Of a DNA stretch of 64,000 nt, positions 1 through 10,380 are shown one piece after another. Every line of letters begins with the position of its first letter. Within the stretch, counting starts at the first letter, position 1. The position numbers and the translations under genes were made by a program. Origin of the DNA: Clavaria fumosa (taxonomy: Eukaryota > Basidiomycota > Agaricomycetes > Agaricales > Clavariaceae); NCBI GenBank assembly GCA_951802425.1, contig OX637795.1, positions 2,274,501 to 2,338,500 on the forward strand, given 5' to 3'. The notes under the pieces are model-generated. The model saw only the letters and a program-made list of their open reading frames with translations, had not been told where the DNA came from and did not search any database.

Positions 1-310
1 CACTGTTAGCTATGGGAAAGGTATTCGTGTACATCGACAATATTCTCATTGCAACAGAAACACTCGAAGAACACTGGCACTTGCTACACAAGGTATTCAA
101 AGTGCTCCAAGCCAATGACCTTTGTGTCCAAGAGTCAAAATGCAGGTTGGAACAGACTGAGGTCACATTCTTAGGGCTGTTAATCTCAGAAGGAAGTATT
201 CGCCACTCACCAAAGAAGTGTAAAGGCATAGCAGATTGGCCCATGCCAAAAGACAAACACACCCTACAATGAGGAATCAGATTGCTGAACTACTTCTGGA
301 GATTTATACA
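1..310 (+). pseudogene. gypsy-1 reverse transcriptase fragment (Ty3/gypsy)
   Basis: Translation from position 12 gives the palm and thumb part of a Ty3/gypsy reverse transcriptase: VYIDNILIA stands where the catalytic YIDDI/YVDDV box is expected, so the second Asp is replaced by Asn. It is followed by the conserved L..SKC...Q..V.FLG segment and, after a stop near 270, by LLNYFWRFI, the start of the connection to RNase H. The window opens inside the element, so its 5' half lies outside. The frame is broken by FB-1 at 311. It is a dead copy: catalytic residue changed, stop codon, no RNase H. The family call is firm; the element name is mine. Confidence 0.85.
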
Positions 311-1666
311 CCCTCAGGAACAGGTTACCAATCAGGCATAGCTGCTCTTGGTAAGCTGCTATGACCATGGAAAAATTTTTGCATGGCTTGCAAAATATGA
401 CCTTTTATACACCAAAAAATCAGCAAAAATCAGGAGATTCCAAATCTGGACAACCCACATTTGTATCTGCCTTGGTTCAGTGTCAATTTGCAAAATACAC
501 AGAAAATATTCATTTTTACACAATTCTGCAGTACTATGGCTTGAAAATGGATAATAGAGGATACACACACTACCTGTGGACATATGGGAAGTGTGTGGAT
601 TAGTTTAACACACCCACCATCTCTGCCACCTCCCTGGAATCCATTACTAGGAATTAGGGTGTTATTGGCCTGGGAGCATGACCATTTGTCAGATTGCAAA
701 TTCCAGCCATCAGACTACATCTTATGACATCTAATACAACCATGCAAAAGCCCATAATTTTTGGTGCAGAACTACAGATTCCCCATGTCCATTTTCCCAA
801 AGTTCTTAAAATCTCTCCCCAGACAGCCCTTTATGTCAAATCACATATTCCTGTTGTCTAATAGCTGACAATGTATGCATGAAAACATGTTCAAAGTTTG
901 GTGAAGTTAGGCCAAGTTCTCAGTAAGATAGCTCAGAATGTGTCTGTTGGAGGACAGTTTAACATGAAGGCAGAGACAAGGACATGAAGAGACAAGGACA
1001 TGACTTGCATAACCTTGCCTTGCACTCCAACAGACACATTCTGAGCTATCTTACTGAGAACTTGGCCTAACTTCACCAAACTTTGAACATGTTTTCATGC
1101 ATACATTGTCAGCTATTAGACAACAGGAATATGTGATTTGACATAAAGGGCTGTCTGGGGAGAGATTTTAAGAACTTTGGGAAAATGGACATGGGGAATC
1201 TGTAGTTCTGCACCAAAAATTATGGGCTTTTGCATGGTTGTATTAGATGTCATAAGATGTAGTCTGATGGCTGGAATTTGCAATCTGACAAATGGTCATG
1301 CTCCCAGGCCAATAACACCCTAATTCCTAGTAATGGATTCCAGGGAGGTGGCAGAGATGGTGGGTGTGTTAAACTAATCCACACACTTCCCATATGTCCA
1401 CAGGTAGTGTGTGTATCCTCTATTATCCATTTTCAAGCCATAGTACTGCAGAATTGTGTAAAAATGAATATTTTCTGTGTATTTTGCAAATTGACACTGA
1501 ACCAAGGCAGATACAAATGTGGGTTGTCCAGATTTGGAATCTCCTGATTTTTGCTGATTTTTTGGTGTATAAAAGGTCATATTTTGCAAGCCATGCAAAA
1601 ATTTTTCCATGGTCATAGCAGCTTACCAAGAGCAGCTATGCCTGATTGGTAACCTGTTCCTGAGGG
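311..1666. mobile_element. FB-1: foldback element with 642-bp inverted arms
   Basis: 311-952 and 1025-1666 are reverse complements over what appears to be the full 642 bp, with a 72-bp spacer. The spacer holds a short direct duplication of AGACAAGGACATGA. ORFs on the two arms mirror each other exactly, as a palindrome requires, and resemble no known protein. The core of the arms (about 640-950) is similar to the core of FB-2 at 6240-6560, so both belong to one family. No clear target duplication is seen at the outer ends. I read it as a non-autonomous foldback or MITE-like element inserted in gypsy-1. Confidence 0.85.
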
Positions 1667-2280
1667 ACCAGCCACAGGGCTGCTCAATTTCAAGTTTTTA
1701 TTTTTAGCATTCTTTATTTGCCTTTGTTTGTTCAGTCATTCCTATCTGGCAGGAGCATCTGCAATAGGCAGGGGCAGGCATGGGCAAGGACATGTATTGT
1801 AATTTATTATTGCAAGGGCCACATTGAGATAGGAGGATCACAGCTTTCACAGAGGGCTGTATTGTAATGCCTTGCAATATGCTGACAGTCATTCTTGCAA
1901 TGGCCACCTATTGCAATTACAATAGTTTATTGCAAGGAATCTACATCATTGACTGCAACAACAACAACAGCAACAACAACCTGTTGTACCTGTACTTGAA
2001 ATTTGGGTAGGAAATTTATCAGAAATTTATTGGAAATTTATCGGAAATTCATCAGAAATTCATTGGAAATTTATCAGAATGTCACTGTAACACTGATGGC
2101 CCATTCCAATCAGAATCCTATAGGATTCCAATCCATTCCTATCAGACTCTTAAGACTTTGATTCATTCCTATAGGATTCCTAGGAGTCCAATCATTCCAA
2201 TCAGACTCCTATAGGAATAGGTGGGGGAGTGAAAAGTACAGGACAAGTATGAAAAACCTACAGTACAAGTTTTCCCAGCC
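1667..2280. repeat. Non-coding stretch with simple repeats
   Basis: No gene is recognisable here. 1955-1982 is a CAA/CAG-type trinucleotide run. 2005-2080 repeats GGAAATTTATC / GAAATTCATC about six times. 2105-2215 repeats CCTATAGGATTCC and CCAATC-type words in imperfect copies. It separates the two broken halves of gypsy-1 pol, so it may be a further small insertion replacing the RNase H part. Confidence 0.5.
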
Positions 2281-3700
2281 CACCACCTTGCTACACTACT
2301 GATTCCTGAGCCAACCATTGACCAACTATTGCTGGAGGCACATACAAACACTATACTGCCCAAAATGATACCCTATGAAAAAGGCATGGATGGACTTTTC
2401 AGGCATGAAGGAAAGGTTTGGGTACCCCAAGACCTGGTACATAAAATCTTGATGGAGTTACATGACTCCCCACTTGGAGGACACCCTGGACCTGAAAAGA
2501 CCTTGGAAAGTGTCACCCAACAATTCACGTGGCTGGGAATGAAAGAAGATGTAAGGGAATATGTAGCCGGCTGTGAAAAATGCCAGAGATCAAAACCAGA
2601 CCATACAAAGCAATGTGCACCCCTACACCCACATGTGATCCTGCCTTGCCCATGGCACATGATCACTTGGGACCTTATTGGACCATTATCAAAATCAGCT
2701 ATGCACAATGCCATTCTTGTAATATGCAACAAGCTGACAAAAATGACCCTGCTGGAGGCAACTGACACAAAACTCACAGCACTGGGAGTGGCAAAGATTC
2801 TATGAGACTGAGTTCTTCACAGCCATGGAGTACCCTGCAAAGTAATAAGTGACCGAGGATCCCAATTCATATCAAACTTCATGGAAGAATTCTACAGAAT
2901 CATCAGTATAAAAGGAAACCCAAGTACAGCCTACCATCTGCAGACTGATGGACAAACTGAAAGGATGAACCAAGAAATTGAAATATACCTGTGATCCTAT
3001 GTAGACTTCATGCAAGATGACTGATCTGACTGGCTACCCACTGTGGAGTTTGCCCTAAACAACTGACAGCACTCGGCAACCAAGTACAGCCCCTTTTATC
3101 TAAATTATGGATTCCACCCCTGCATGGGAGACATTACCTTGCCTAACATGCCACATACCCCTGAGGCTTCCGATTTCGCTGCAAAGCTACAAAAAGCTAG
3201 AGAAAATGCAAAAAAGGCGATGGAGAAAGCTGCTCAATACATGAAGACTGCTTACAATAAACACAAAAATAAGAAAACACTGGATTACAAAAAGGGAAAC
3301 CTAGTATGGTTAGATGCAATGAATCTAAACACAGAATGGCCTTCGGAAAAGCTCGTGGATAAAAGGGTTGGCCCCTTCATCATGGTGGAAAAAGTTGGAC
3401 CTGCAGCATACTGACTGAACCTGCCAGTCGTGGAAAATCCACCCAGTGTTCAATGAGATGCTACTCATGCCATATGTGGAAGGAAAATTCCCTAATCAAA
3501 TCCCAGATGAACACCTGCCTCCCAAGTTGGTTGACGACCACCTACAGTATGACATAGAAGAAGTCTTGAAAAGTCGAAAACATAGATGAAAGCTGCAATG
3601 TCTGGTGAAGTGGGCAGGTTACCCCCACAAGGACAACATGTGGGAGCCGAAAGCAAACCTGAAAGATGCTGCAGACGCCATTGCAGACTTCCACTGCAAG
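2281..3700 (+). pseudogene. gypsy-1 integrase and chromodomain remnant
   Basis: 2329-2805 encodes the integrase zinc-binding HHCC domain (H..GHPG..., C..C around CEKCQRSKPDHTK) followed by WDLIGP, the first part of the integrase core. Reading continues through several stops: 2860-3120 still shows the second catalytic Asp region and the QTDGQTERMNQE motif, then a segment where expected Trp and Arg codons are TGA. 3124-3414 is the C-terminal integrase domain (LVWLDAMNL, KRVGPFIMVEKVGPAAY). 3530-3690 keeps chromodomain traces (YDIEEVL, then VKWAGYPHKDNMWEPKANL in a shifted frame). It is a chromovirus-type Ty3/gypsy pol, inactivated by stops and frameshifts. Confidence in the family is high; the exact end is uncertain. 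Confidence 0.85.
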
Positions 3701-4168
3701 CACCCACAAGCAGCATGGACCCTACTTTGCCTGCTGCTCCACTGGATGGCCACGAAACTTGCCACACCTGCCACCCCCTGAAACCACATGCCTGTGCCCT
3801 GACCCCAATGCACTCGAGGGTCCACCTTCCTCACCTGGCACCACTGCCTGCATGTGCCACATCGTGGACACAGTCCAAATCCCCCAGGCACATCAGAATC
3901 TAGGACTAGACCCTCCTCCACTCATGACAGACAACCTGCCTGCACAGATGCCGCAATTCCAACGAAACAGAGAGTTGCTCAAACCTGAGGATGATGTATG
4001 GCTATGCTGCATGGCTGAGTGGCTTAGCATGAGCTTTAGCCATGCAATGTGGTGTGAGCTACAGGGACTGGAGTTTGAACAACAGTGGTGCATCTTGCGT
4101 GCCTCTCCCATCCTCACCGAACTTTGGCTGAACTGCCAAAGTTCATGACTACGATTCAAAGTTCCTCT
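3701..4168 (+). pseudogene. gypsy-1 C-terminal tail, interrupted by gypsy-2
   Basis: After the chromodomain an open frame (about 3666-4148) encodes a Pro/His/Cys-rich tail without recognisable domains. It stops a few codons before the insertion site of gypsy-2 at 4174. The same tail appears to continue beyond gypsy-2 at 12109. Assignment to gypsy-1 rests on position and strand only. Confidence 0.45.
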
Positions 4169-4173
4169 ACCAC

Positions 4174-4462
4174 TGTTAGGATCACTTACATAAGCATCCA
4201 AAAAGAGGATTTGTGGAGAAACTGGGGAAGGTTGTTGGAAGGTCACATGACCTGTGGCTGTGTTCATGATTAGGTAATCAGAAGGTCACATGACCTGGGC
4301 CTGGGTGCATCACGTGATCCGAGGGTCCGAGCGTGGGAACGCCAGCAAATGCCGAAGCATTCGCTATATATACTGTGTCGTTTCCATTTTGTACTCTTTT
4401 CCCCTTATCTTAGTATTGTCGTCATGACCTTACGCTTAAGTTGTGTGAGACCCAGTCTGATA
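4174..4462 (+). repeat. gypsy-2 5' LTR
   Basis: Direct copy of 11819-12108. A TATATATA box at 4375-4382 lies about 200 bp into the LTR, the place of the element's promoter. The terminal TG...TA differs from the usual TG...CA. The sequence just downstream (TAATACTAAGATCC) is where the primer-binding site should be; I could not match it to a tRNA. Confidence 0.92.
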
Positions 4463-5004
4463 TAATACTAAGATCCACCTGTCCACCCTAGCCCTGTGTC
4501 CTAACCTGGCTAGCCTGGACCCCTAATTTCAAACTGTGACATGTTGTCACAGCTCAGCCCCTATCATCCTCTTCTTCTTTACCCTGCCCGCAGTGTGTAA
4601 CAGAACTGCGCAAAATTTTTACTGTGTGTAGATACACGTGACCAGACCCGGAGGAAGTCTACTGTGACCCTCCCCAAGTGATACCGAGTGCCCAAGACCT
4701 GGAACTTTGTTTTACAGCTACATACCAGTGAATTGTGTAGTGTACAGGGCATGGAAAGGCCCTCTACATAGTCTTTCTGTAGTTTCCTGGTCCAGTGGAC
4801 AGGGCCCTTGCTCTGTGACCATTGTCAGAAGGGCACACGGGCAACTCACTAGGAGTTGTGGAGTGACCACCTGGGACACCATTCAGGCCCCACATTAACA
4901 AAAGTTTCATAGAATAAGAGTTAGAATAAGAGTTCTATAGGTACATAAGTACTAGAAGAGCAGCCTGAGAGGACAGGACTGTTAAGAGATTGAAGAAATC
5001 CTGA
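4463..5004 (+). other. gypsy-2 leader between 5' LTR and gag
   Basis: The 540 bp between the LTR and gag hold no long open frame. It includes an inverted motif GTGACATGTTGTCAC near 4537 and otherwise looks like an untranslated leader. I see no other gene here. Confidence 0.6.
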
Positions 5005-5439
5005 GTGCCAAAGGCCCAGAATTTTATTTTACAGTGCTATAGAATGCTGGACCTAGCTGTTGCCCCCTTTGATGGGCAGAAAAGGAACTTCCATATGTTC
5101 CTCCAATCCCTACACCTCCTGTTTATGGCAAACCCGACTGTCTATGCTGTGGACCTGGTGAAGGTCCTCTTTGCTCTGAGCAAAATTGCTGGAGAAGGAT
5201 TTGCTGCTGAATGGGCAAATATGAAAGCAGAAGAGATCCTGGGTAGTGGCAAGGCTGGAACCTTGGCAGAGTTTGTGGAGGAGATGAAATGTGCATTCAA
5301 TGACCTGAATGACCATGCAACTGCCCTTGCCGATATTGCAGGGCTGAAACAGGGTGCTACAACAGCACTGGAGTTCTTCGCGAAATTCGAGATGCTGTTC
5401 CGACAGGTGAAGTTGAGTGCAGAGAAGGACTCAGGAATT
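5005..5439 (+). pseudogene. gypsy-2 gag, N-terminal part (split by FB-2)
   Basis: Retrotransposon capsid-type Gag: APFDGQKRNFHMFLQSLHLLF, then F.LSKIAGEGFAAEWANMKAEEIL and FVEEMKCAFNDLNDHATALADIAGLKQG...EFFAKFEMLF. It aligns along its length with the gag of gypsy-3 on the - strand at 46802-47380. Reading runs into FB-2 after DSGI and resumes with LVHWLELNL on the far side, so FB-2 is a clean insertion in the frame. Upstream of APFDG the frame has no convincing start; the Met at 5041 or 5005 could serve. Confidence 0.88.
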
Positions 5440-5639
5440 GGGGTAGGTCGCACGAGCCCGGCTGTGTAACCTATCATGTAAATAGGGCCAAATGAAAGTA
5501 CAGCCGGCTGTATTTGACTGTTTTCCCCACACCATATTGGCCATGTATAGTGTACACCCCACCATATCTTCAGCTCTCATATGGTAGGCTCCACACCATA
5601 TGGCCATGTATAGTGTACACCTCACCATATCTTCAGCTC

Positions 5640-5985
5640 TCATATGGTAGGCTCCACACCATATCAACTCAAGGTGGAAATATGGTGGGCCCTACACCAT
5701 TTTGGCTCAAGGTGGAAATATGGTAGGCTCCACACCATATCAACCCAAGGTGGAAATATGGTGGGCTCTACACCATTTTGACTCAAGGCACAAATATGGT
5801 AGGCTCCACACCATATCAACTCATGGTGGAAATATGGTGGGCTCTACACCATTTTGACTCAAGGCACAAATATGGTGGGCTCTACACCATATCAACTCAA
5901 GGTGGAAATATGGTAGGCTCTACACCATATCAACTCAAGGTGGAAATATGGTGGGCTCTACACCATTTTGACTCAACTTGTTTGC
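5640..5985. repeat. FB-2 left tandem array
   Basis: Alternating units of the form AAATATGGTGGGCTCTACACC followed by ATTTTGACTCAAGGCAC or ATATCAACTCAAGGTGG. Each unit repeats with small changes, about 59 bp for the pair. The right arm carries a longer inverted version at 7200-7690, so the arrays have expanded or contracted independently after the palindrome formed. Confidence 0.85.
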
Positions 5986-7199
5986 ATGGCTTGCAAACTA
6001 AACAAATTATATATCAAAAAATTGCTAAAATTCAGCAGATTCTGATTTTGGAAACTATATGTCTGTACCTCCTTTTGTTCAGCTGCAATTTGCAAAATAC
6101 ACAAAATATATTCATTTGTCCTCAGTTCTGCAGTACCCTGGCTTGAAAATGGATTAGATAACTGGAGGACCCACATACTACCTGTGGGTATATGGCAAGG
6201 GTGTGGATTAGTTTTAACTACCCACCCACCATCTCAATCCCCTCTCTGGAATACATTAATAGGAATCAGGGTATTATTGTCCTGGGAGAGTGACCATTGG
6301 TTGGATTGCAAATTCCAGCCATCAGATTACAGCTTATGACATCTAATACAGTCATGCAAAGGCCCATAATATTTGGTGCAGATCTACAGATTCCCCATAT
6401 CTATTTTCCAAAAATTCTCAAAATCCCTCCCCAGATAGCCCCCTTTGGCAACTCGCATATTCCTGCGGTCAAATAGCTGACAATGTATACATAAAGACAT
6501 GCGCAAAGTTTGGTGAAGTCAGGAAAGGTTCTCAGGAAGATAGCTCAGAATGTGTCTCTTGGGGGATACTCTGAAGTGAAGACAAAGACAAGGCATTACC
6601 TTGCCTTACACTCCAAAAGACACATTCTGAGCTATCTTCCTGAGAACTTTTCCTGACTTCACCAAACTTTGCACATGTCTTTATGTATACATTGTCAGCT
6701 ATTTGACTGCAGGAATATGCGAGTTGCCAAAGGGGGCTATCTGGGGAGGGATTTTGAGAATTTTTGGAAAATAGATATGGGGAATCTGTAGATCTGCACC
6801 AAATATTATGGGCCTTTGCATGACTGTATTAGATGTCATAAGCTGTAATCTGATGGCTGGAATTTGCAATCCAACCAATGGTCACTCTCCCAGGACAATA
6901 ATACCCTGATTCCTATTAATGTATTCCAGAGAGGGGATTGAGATGGTGGGTGGGTAGTTAAAACTAATCCACACCCTTGCCATATACCCACAGGTGGTAT
7001 GTGGGTCCTCCAGTTATCTAATCCATTTTCAAGCCAGGGTACTGCAGAACTGAGGACAAATGAATATATTTTGTGTATTTTGCAAATTGCAGCTGAACGA
7101 AAGGAGGTACAGACATATAGTTTCCAAAATCAGAATCTGCTGAATTTTAGCAATTTTTTGATATATAATTTGTTTAGTTTGCAAGCCATGCAAACAAGT

Positions 7200-7690
7200 T
7201 GAGTCAAAATGGTGTAGAGCCCACCATATTTCCACCTTGAGTTGATATGGTGTAGAGCCTACCATATTTCCACCTTGAGTTGATATGGTGTAGAGCCTAC
7301 CATATTTCCACCTTGAGCCAAAATGGTGTAGAGCCCACCATGTTTCCACCTTGAGTTGATATGGTGTAGAGCCTACCATATTTGTGCCTTGAGTCAAAAT
7401 GGTGTAGAGCCCACCATATTTCCACCTTGAGTTGATATGGTGTGGAGCCCACCATATTTGTGCCTTGAGTCAAAATGGTGTAGAGCCCACCATATTTCCA
7501 CCATGAGTTGATATGGTGTGGAGCCTACCATATTTGTGCCTTGAGTCAAAATGGTGTAGAGCTCACCATATTTCCACCTTGGGTTGATATGGTGGAGCCT
7601 ACCATATTTCCACCTTGAGCCAAAATGGTGTAGGGCCCACCATATTTCCACCTTGAGTTGATATGGTGTGGAGCCTACCATATGAGAGCT
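7200..7690. repeat. FB-2 right tandem array
   Basis: Inverted counterpart of 5640-5985, about 145 bp longer, with the same alternating TTGAGTTGATATGGTGTAG and TTGAGTCAAAATGGTGTAG units. The extra units explain why the two arms of FB-2 are unequal. Confidence 0.85.
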
Positions 7691-7885
7691 GAAGATATGG
7701 TGAGGTGTACACTATACATGGCCATATGGTGTGGAGCCTACCATATTAGAGCTGAAGATATGGTGGGGTGTACACTATACATGGCCAATATGGTGTGGGG
7801 AAAACAGTCAAATACAGCTGGCTGTACTTTCATTTGGCCCTATTTACATGATAGGTTACACAGCCGGGCTCGTGCGACCTATCCG

Positions 7886-8547
7886 CAGGAATCCTAGTCC
7901 ATTGGCTGGAGTTGAACCTGAGTAGGAGGTTGGTGGAGAGAATCTATGGTGTCTCCCCAATGCCAGAGACATATGGAGAATGGAAGCTGCTGGCTGAGAG
8001 GCTTGATGCCCAGCAAAGGCAACTGGATGGGATACTCGCAGAACGGACACCACGACCTGCCGCAACCCCCACACGACCTACTGCGACCCTACCGCGGCCT
8101 GCTGTGACCGTTCCACGACCTCTGGATGTGGCCATGGGCTGTGGATGTGCCCCTGTTGATGAGAGACGTTGTTTCCAATGCCACCAGACTGGCCATGCTG
8201 TCCGTTTCTGCCCCCTGCCCAATATGCATCTGCAGGTCCCAAGGGTCCAAACCTGTACAGTACCATGTGCCCCCCGAGTGGCAGAGGGATATGAGAAAGA
8301 GATTGCATGGCTCCGAGCCTGCATAGAGTTGAATGAGAGAGAGAGGAGGACTCCTGCTGGGGAGAAGAAGTGTGCCAGCCCCCTTTCTGTCCCTGTGCCA
8401 GCTGCAAAGATACCCCAGTATACAATCTTGCAGCAGAGACATACCCAAATTGGGGCTGAGGTGGAGGAGGAAGTGAGACTGGCTGAGCACCCATGTGTGG
8501 TGCAGCCAGAGGTGGGGAAATGTGTGCCATGAGAGCTGGCCATCCAG
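7886..8547 (+). pseudogene. gypsy-2 gag, C-terminal part with zinc knuckle
   Basis: Reading resumes with ILVHWLELNLSRRLVERIYGV and YGEWKLLAERLDAQQRQLDGI, matching the C-terminal capsid region of gypsy-3. A retroviral-type zinc knuckle follows at about 8166-8207 (CFQCHQTGHAVRFC, C-x2-C-x4-H-x4-C), which binds nucleic acid during packaging. The frame ends at a TGA at 8530-8532, just before the protease region, where gypsy-3 reads through to protease. Confidence 0.88.
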
Positions 8548-9110
8548 GTGCACTTAGAGGCTCTCAGCACAGGCAAGGGAACTACAATGAAGGCCCTTGT
8601 CGACTCAGGGTGCACCAACTGCTTCATGGATTTGGAGTGGGCAAAAAGAGTGGGACTGGAGCCATCTCCCCTGCTGAACCCAATCACCATGTATAACGTG
8701 GATGGGATGCAGAACAAGGATGGAAAGGTCTGATATGGGATAGAGGTGCTGGTGAGAGTTGGTGACCACCAGGAGCAGATACACTTTCTGCTAGGAAAGA
8801 CCCAGTCCCACAAGGTCATCCTTGGGCATGACTGGCTCAAGCGGCATAACCCAGATATCGACTGGCAGAAGGCAGAGCTGAGCCTTACCCACTGCCTCCC
8901 ACAGTGTTCCCCACCCCCACAAGCCCCTGCACCCCTGAAAACGAGTACCCTCACATCCGTGAGTATTTTGGACACCCATTTTCCCAACTCTGGCCCTACC
9001 CCCAATTGGCCCAGCCGCTACCCTTCAGTTTTCAGTGAAGCAAAGTGGGATGAACTTCCCCGCTCCCGACCAGACTTCAATATTAAGATTGAGTTCAAAA
9101 GGACCCTGAG
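8548..9110 (+). pseudogene. gypsy-2 aspartic protease region
   Basis: ALVDSGCTNCFMD shows the intact DSG active site of a retropepsin, followed by VILGHDWLKRHNPDIDW, the usual C-terminal part (ILGxDWL). An in-frame TGA at 8731-8733 sits where gypsy-3 encodes Trp (GPIWY), so TGG has become TGA. Near 9095-9110 the frame shifts relative to the following reverse transcriptase. Confidence 0.87.
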
Positions 9111-9932
9111 CACCTCTCCTCCAAGCTATACTCACTGACACGGCAGGAGATGGTGGAGATGAACTGTTGGGTGGATGAGCAGCTCGCTTCTGGACGAATC
9201 TGGCCCTCGAAATCCCCATATGCCAGGCCCTTCTTCTTCAAACACGAGAAGGACAAGCTGCAGCCAATTATTGACTACTCGAGACTGAATGAGCACCTGA
9301 TCAAGGACAAGTACCCCCTCCCTCACATCCGAGACACAGTGGATGTGCTTAAGGGAGCATTGATCTACTCTAAGATTGATGCAAAAGGAGGTTTCCCATC
9401 CATGCAGATATGGCCAGAGCACCAGCACCACTGTGCCTTCTTGACACCTTGTGGACTCTTTGAACCAGCAGTCATGTGGTTTGGACTGCAGAATGCACCG
9501 GCCACCTTCCAACATTTCATGAACCATGTGCTGAGGGAGGAGATTGCAGGAGGGCATGTCCGAGCCTATGTGGATGACGTGATTGTGTTTGCAGAGGATT
9601 TGGCAACACACCAGTATTGGATGGATCGGGTCCTGAGGAAGTTTGGAGAGAATGGGTTGTGTCTCAAACTCAGTAAATGCGAGTTTGAGAAGAGTGAGAT
9701 CATCTTCCTAGGGATGAAGATCTCTCACAACCGGCTAGAGCATGACCCAGCAAAGGGTGCGGCAGTCCGAGATTGGCCACATCCTAGGAATGTGAAGGAT
9801 GTCCAGAGGTTCAATGGGATGTTGAACTACCTCTGCTGACACATCCCAAATCTTTCTGCCTGGGCAAAGCCACTCTTCTGGCTGACTGGGAATGTTCCTT
9901 GGAAATGGGAGGAGGAGGAGGAAGCAGCCTTC
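9111..9932 (+). pseudogene. gypsy-2 reverse transcriptase
   Basis: Ordered RT motifs are visible: SGRIWPSKSPYARPFFFKHEKD, LQPIIDYSRLN, SKIDAKGGFPSM, FEPAVMWFGLQNAPATFQ and the catalytic AYVDDVIVFAED (both Asp present). SKCEFEKSEIIFLG and VQRFNGMLNY close the domain. A TGA at 9837-9839 interrupts NYLC-RHIPNLS and another at 9933-9935 interrupts the run into RNase H; both fit CGA to TGA changes. The catalytic core itself is intact in sequence. Confidence 0.9.
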
Positions 9933-9935
9933 TGA

Positions 9936-10380
9936 GATCTCTGCCAGGCACTCGTATTGGCCCCAGTCTTGGCTCTGCCTCAGGACAAAGGGAGATGGAA
10001 GGTAGAGACAGATGCAAGTAACCTGGCAACTGGTGGAGTGCTCTCACAGCAGCAGACAGATGGAACCTGGAGAGTGGTTGACTATATCTCCAAAGCCCTC
10101 ACTGCAGCTGAGAAGAACTACGATGTGTATGACAAGGAGTTCTTGGCTGTGATTCGGGCACTTCACGAGTGGCGGGCGTACCTCATTGGGGTGGATGAGA
10201 CAATTGAGATCTGGACAGACCATGCGAACCTCCAGTACTTCCGGAAGCCCCAGAAGTTGAAACTGAGACAGGTTCGTTGGGTTGGGGAGCTCCAGTGCTT
10301 TGACTTTGAGATAAAGTATTGCACTGGCAAGTCAAACACAAAGGCAGATGCACTCTCCTGGAGACCAGACTATGGAGAGA
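9936..10380 (+). pseudogene. gypsy-2 RNase H domain
   Basis: APVLALPQDKGRWKVETDASNLATGGVLSQ carries the first catalytic Asp of the Ty3-type RNase H, followed by YDVYDKEFLAVIRALHEWR, IEIWTDHANLQYF and CTGKSNTKADALSW. All expected acidic residues are present. The frame is open through to the integrase zinc finger. In gypsy-3 this same domain is split by the nested solo LTRs. Confidence 0.9.

Larger units (their letters stand above)
5440..7885. mobile_element. FB-2: 2.4 kb foldback element inside gag
   Basis: The left arm (5440-about 6562) and right arm (about 6612-7885) are inverted copies; ends read roughly GGGGTAGGTCGCACGAGCC. The insertion is flanked by CAGGAAT (5432-5438 and 7886-7892; 8 bp if one mismatch is allowed), and removal restores the gag frame. 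The arms differ in length (about 1.12 and 1.27 kb) because of different copy numbers of a roughly 40-60 bp tandem unit with CACCATATTTCCACC and its complement (5640-5985, 7200-7690). The inner part is similar to FB-1. No transposase is encoded, so it must be mobilised in trans. A 7-8 bp duplication suits hAT or KDZ transposases. Confidence 0.9.

Noticed and set aside
430..1629. Several mirrored ORFs of 60-90 codons in FB-1
   Set aside because: Each occurs twice because the element is a palindrome; none resembles a protein and none has codon-like conservation.
5640..5985. CRISPR-like regular repeats
   Set aside because: The units are adjacent tandem repeats without unique spacers, in a eukaryotic foldback element.
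7944..9005. A 353-codon open frame on the - strand across gypsy-2 gag/protease
   Set aside because: It lies opposite a recognised gag and protease on the + strand and has the Ser/Cys/Leu composition of an antisense shadow.
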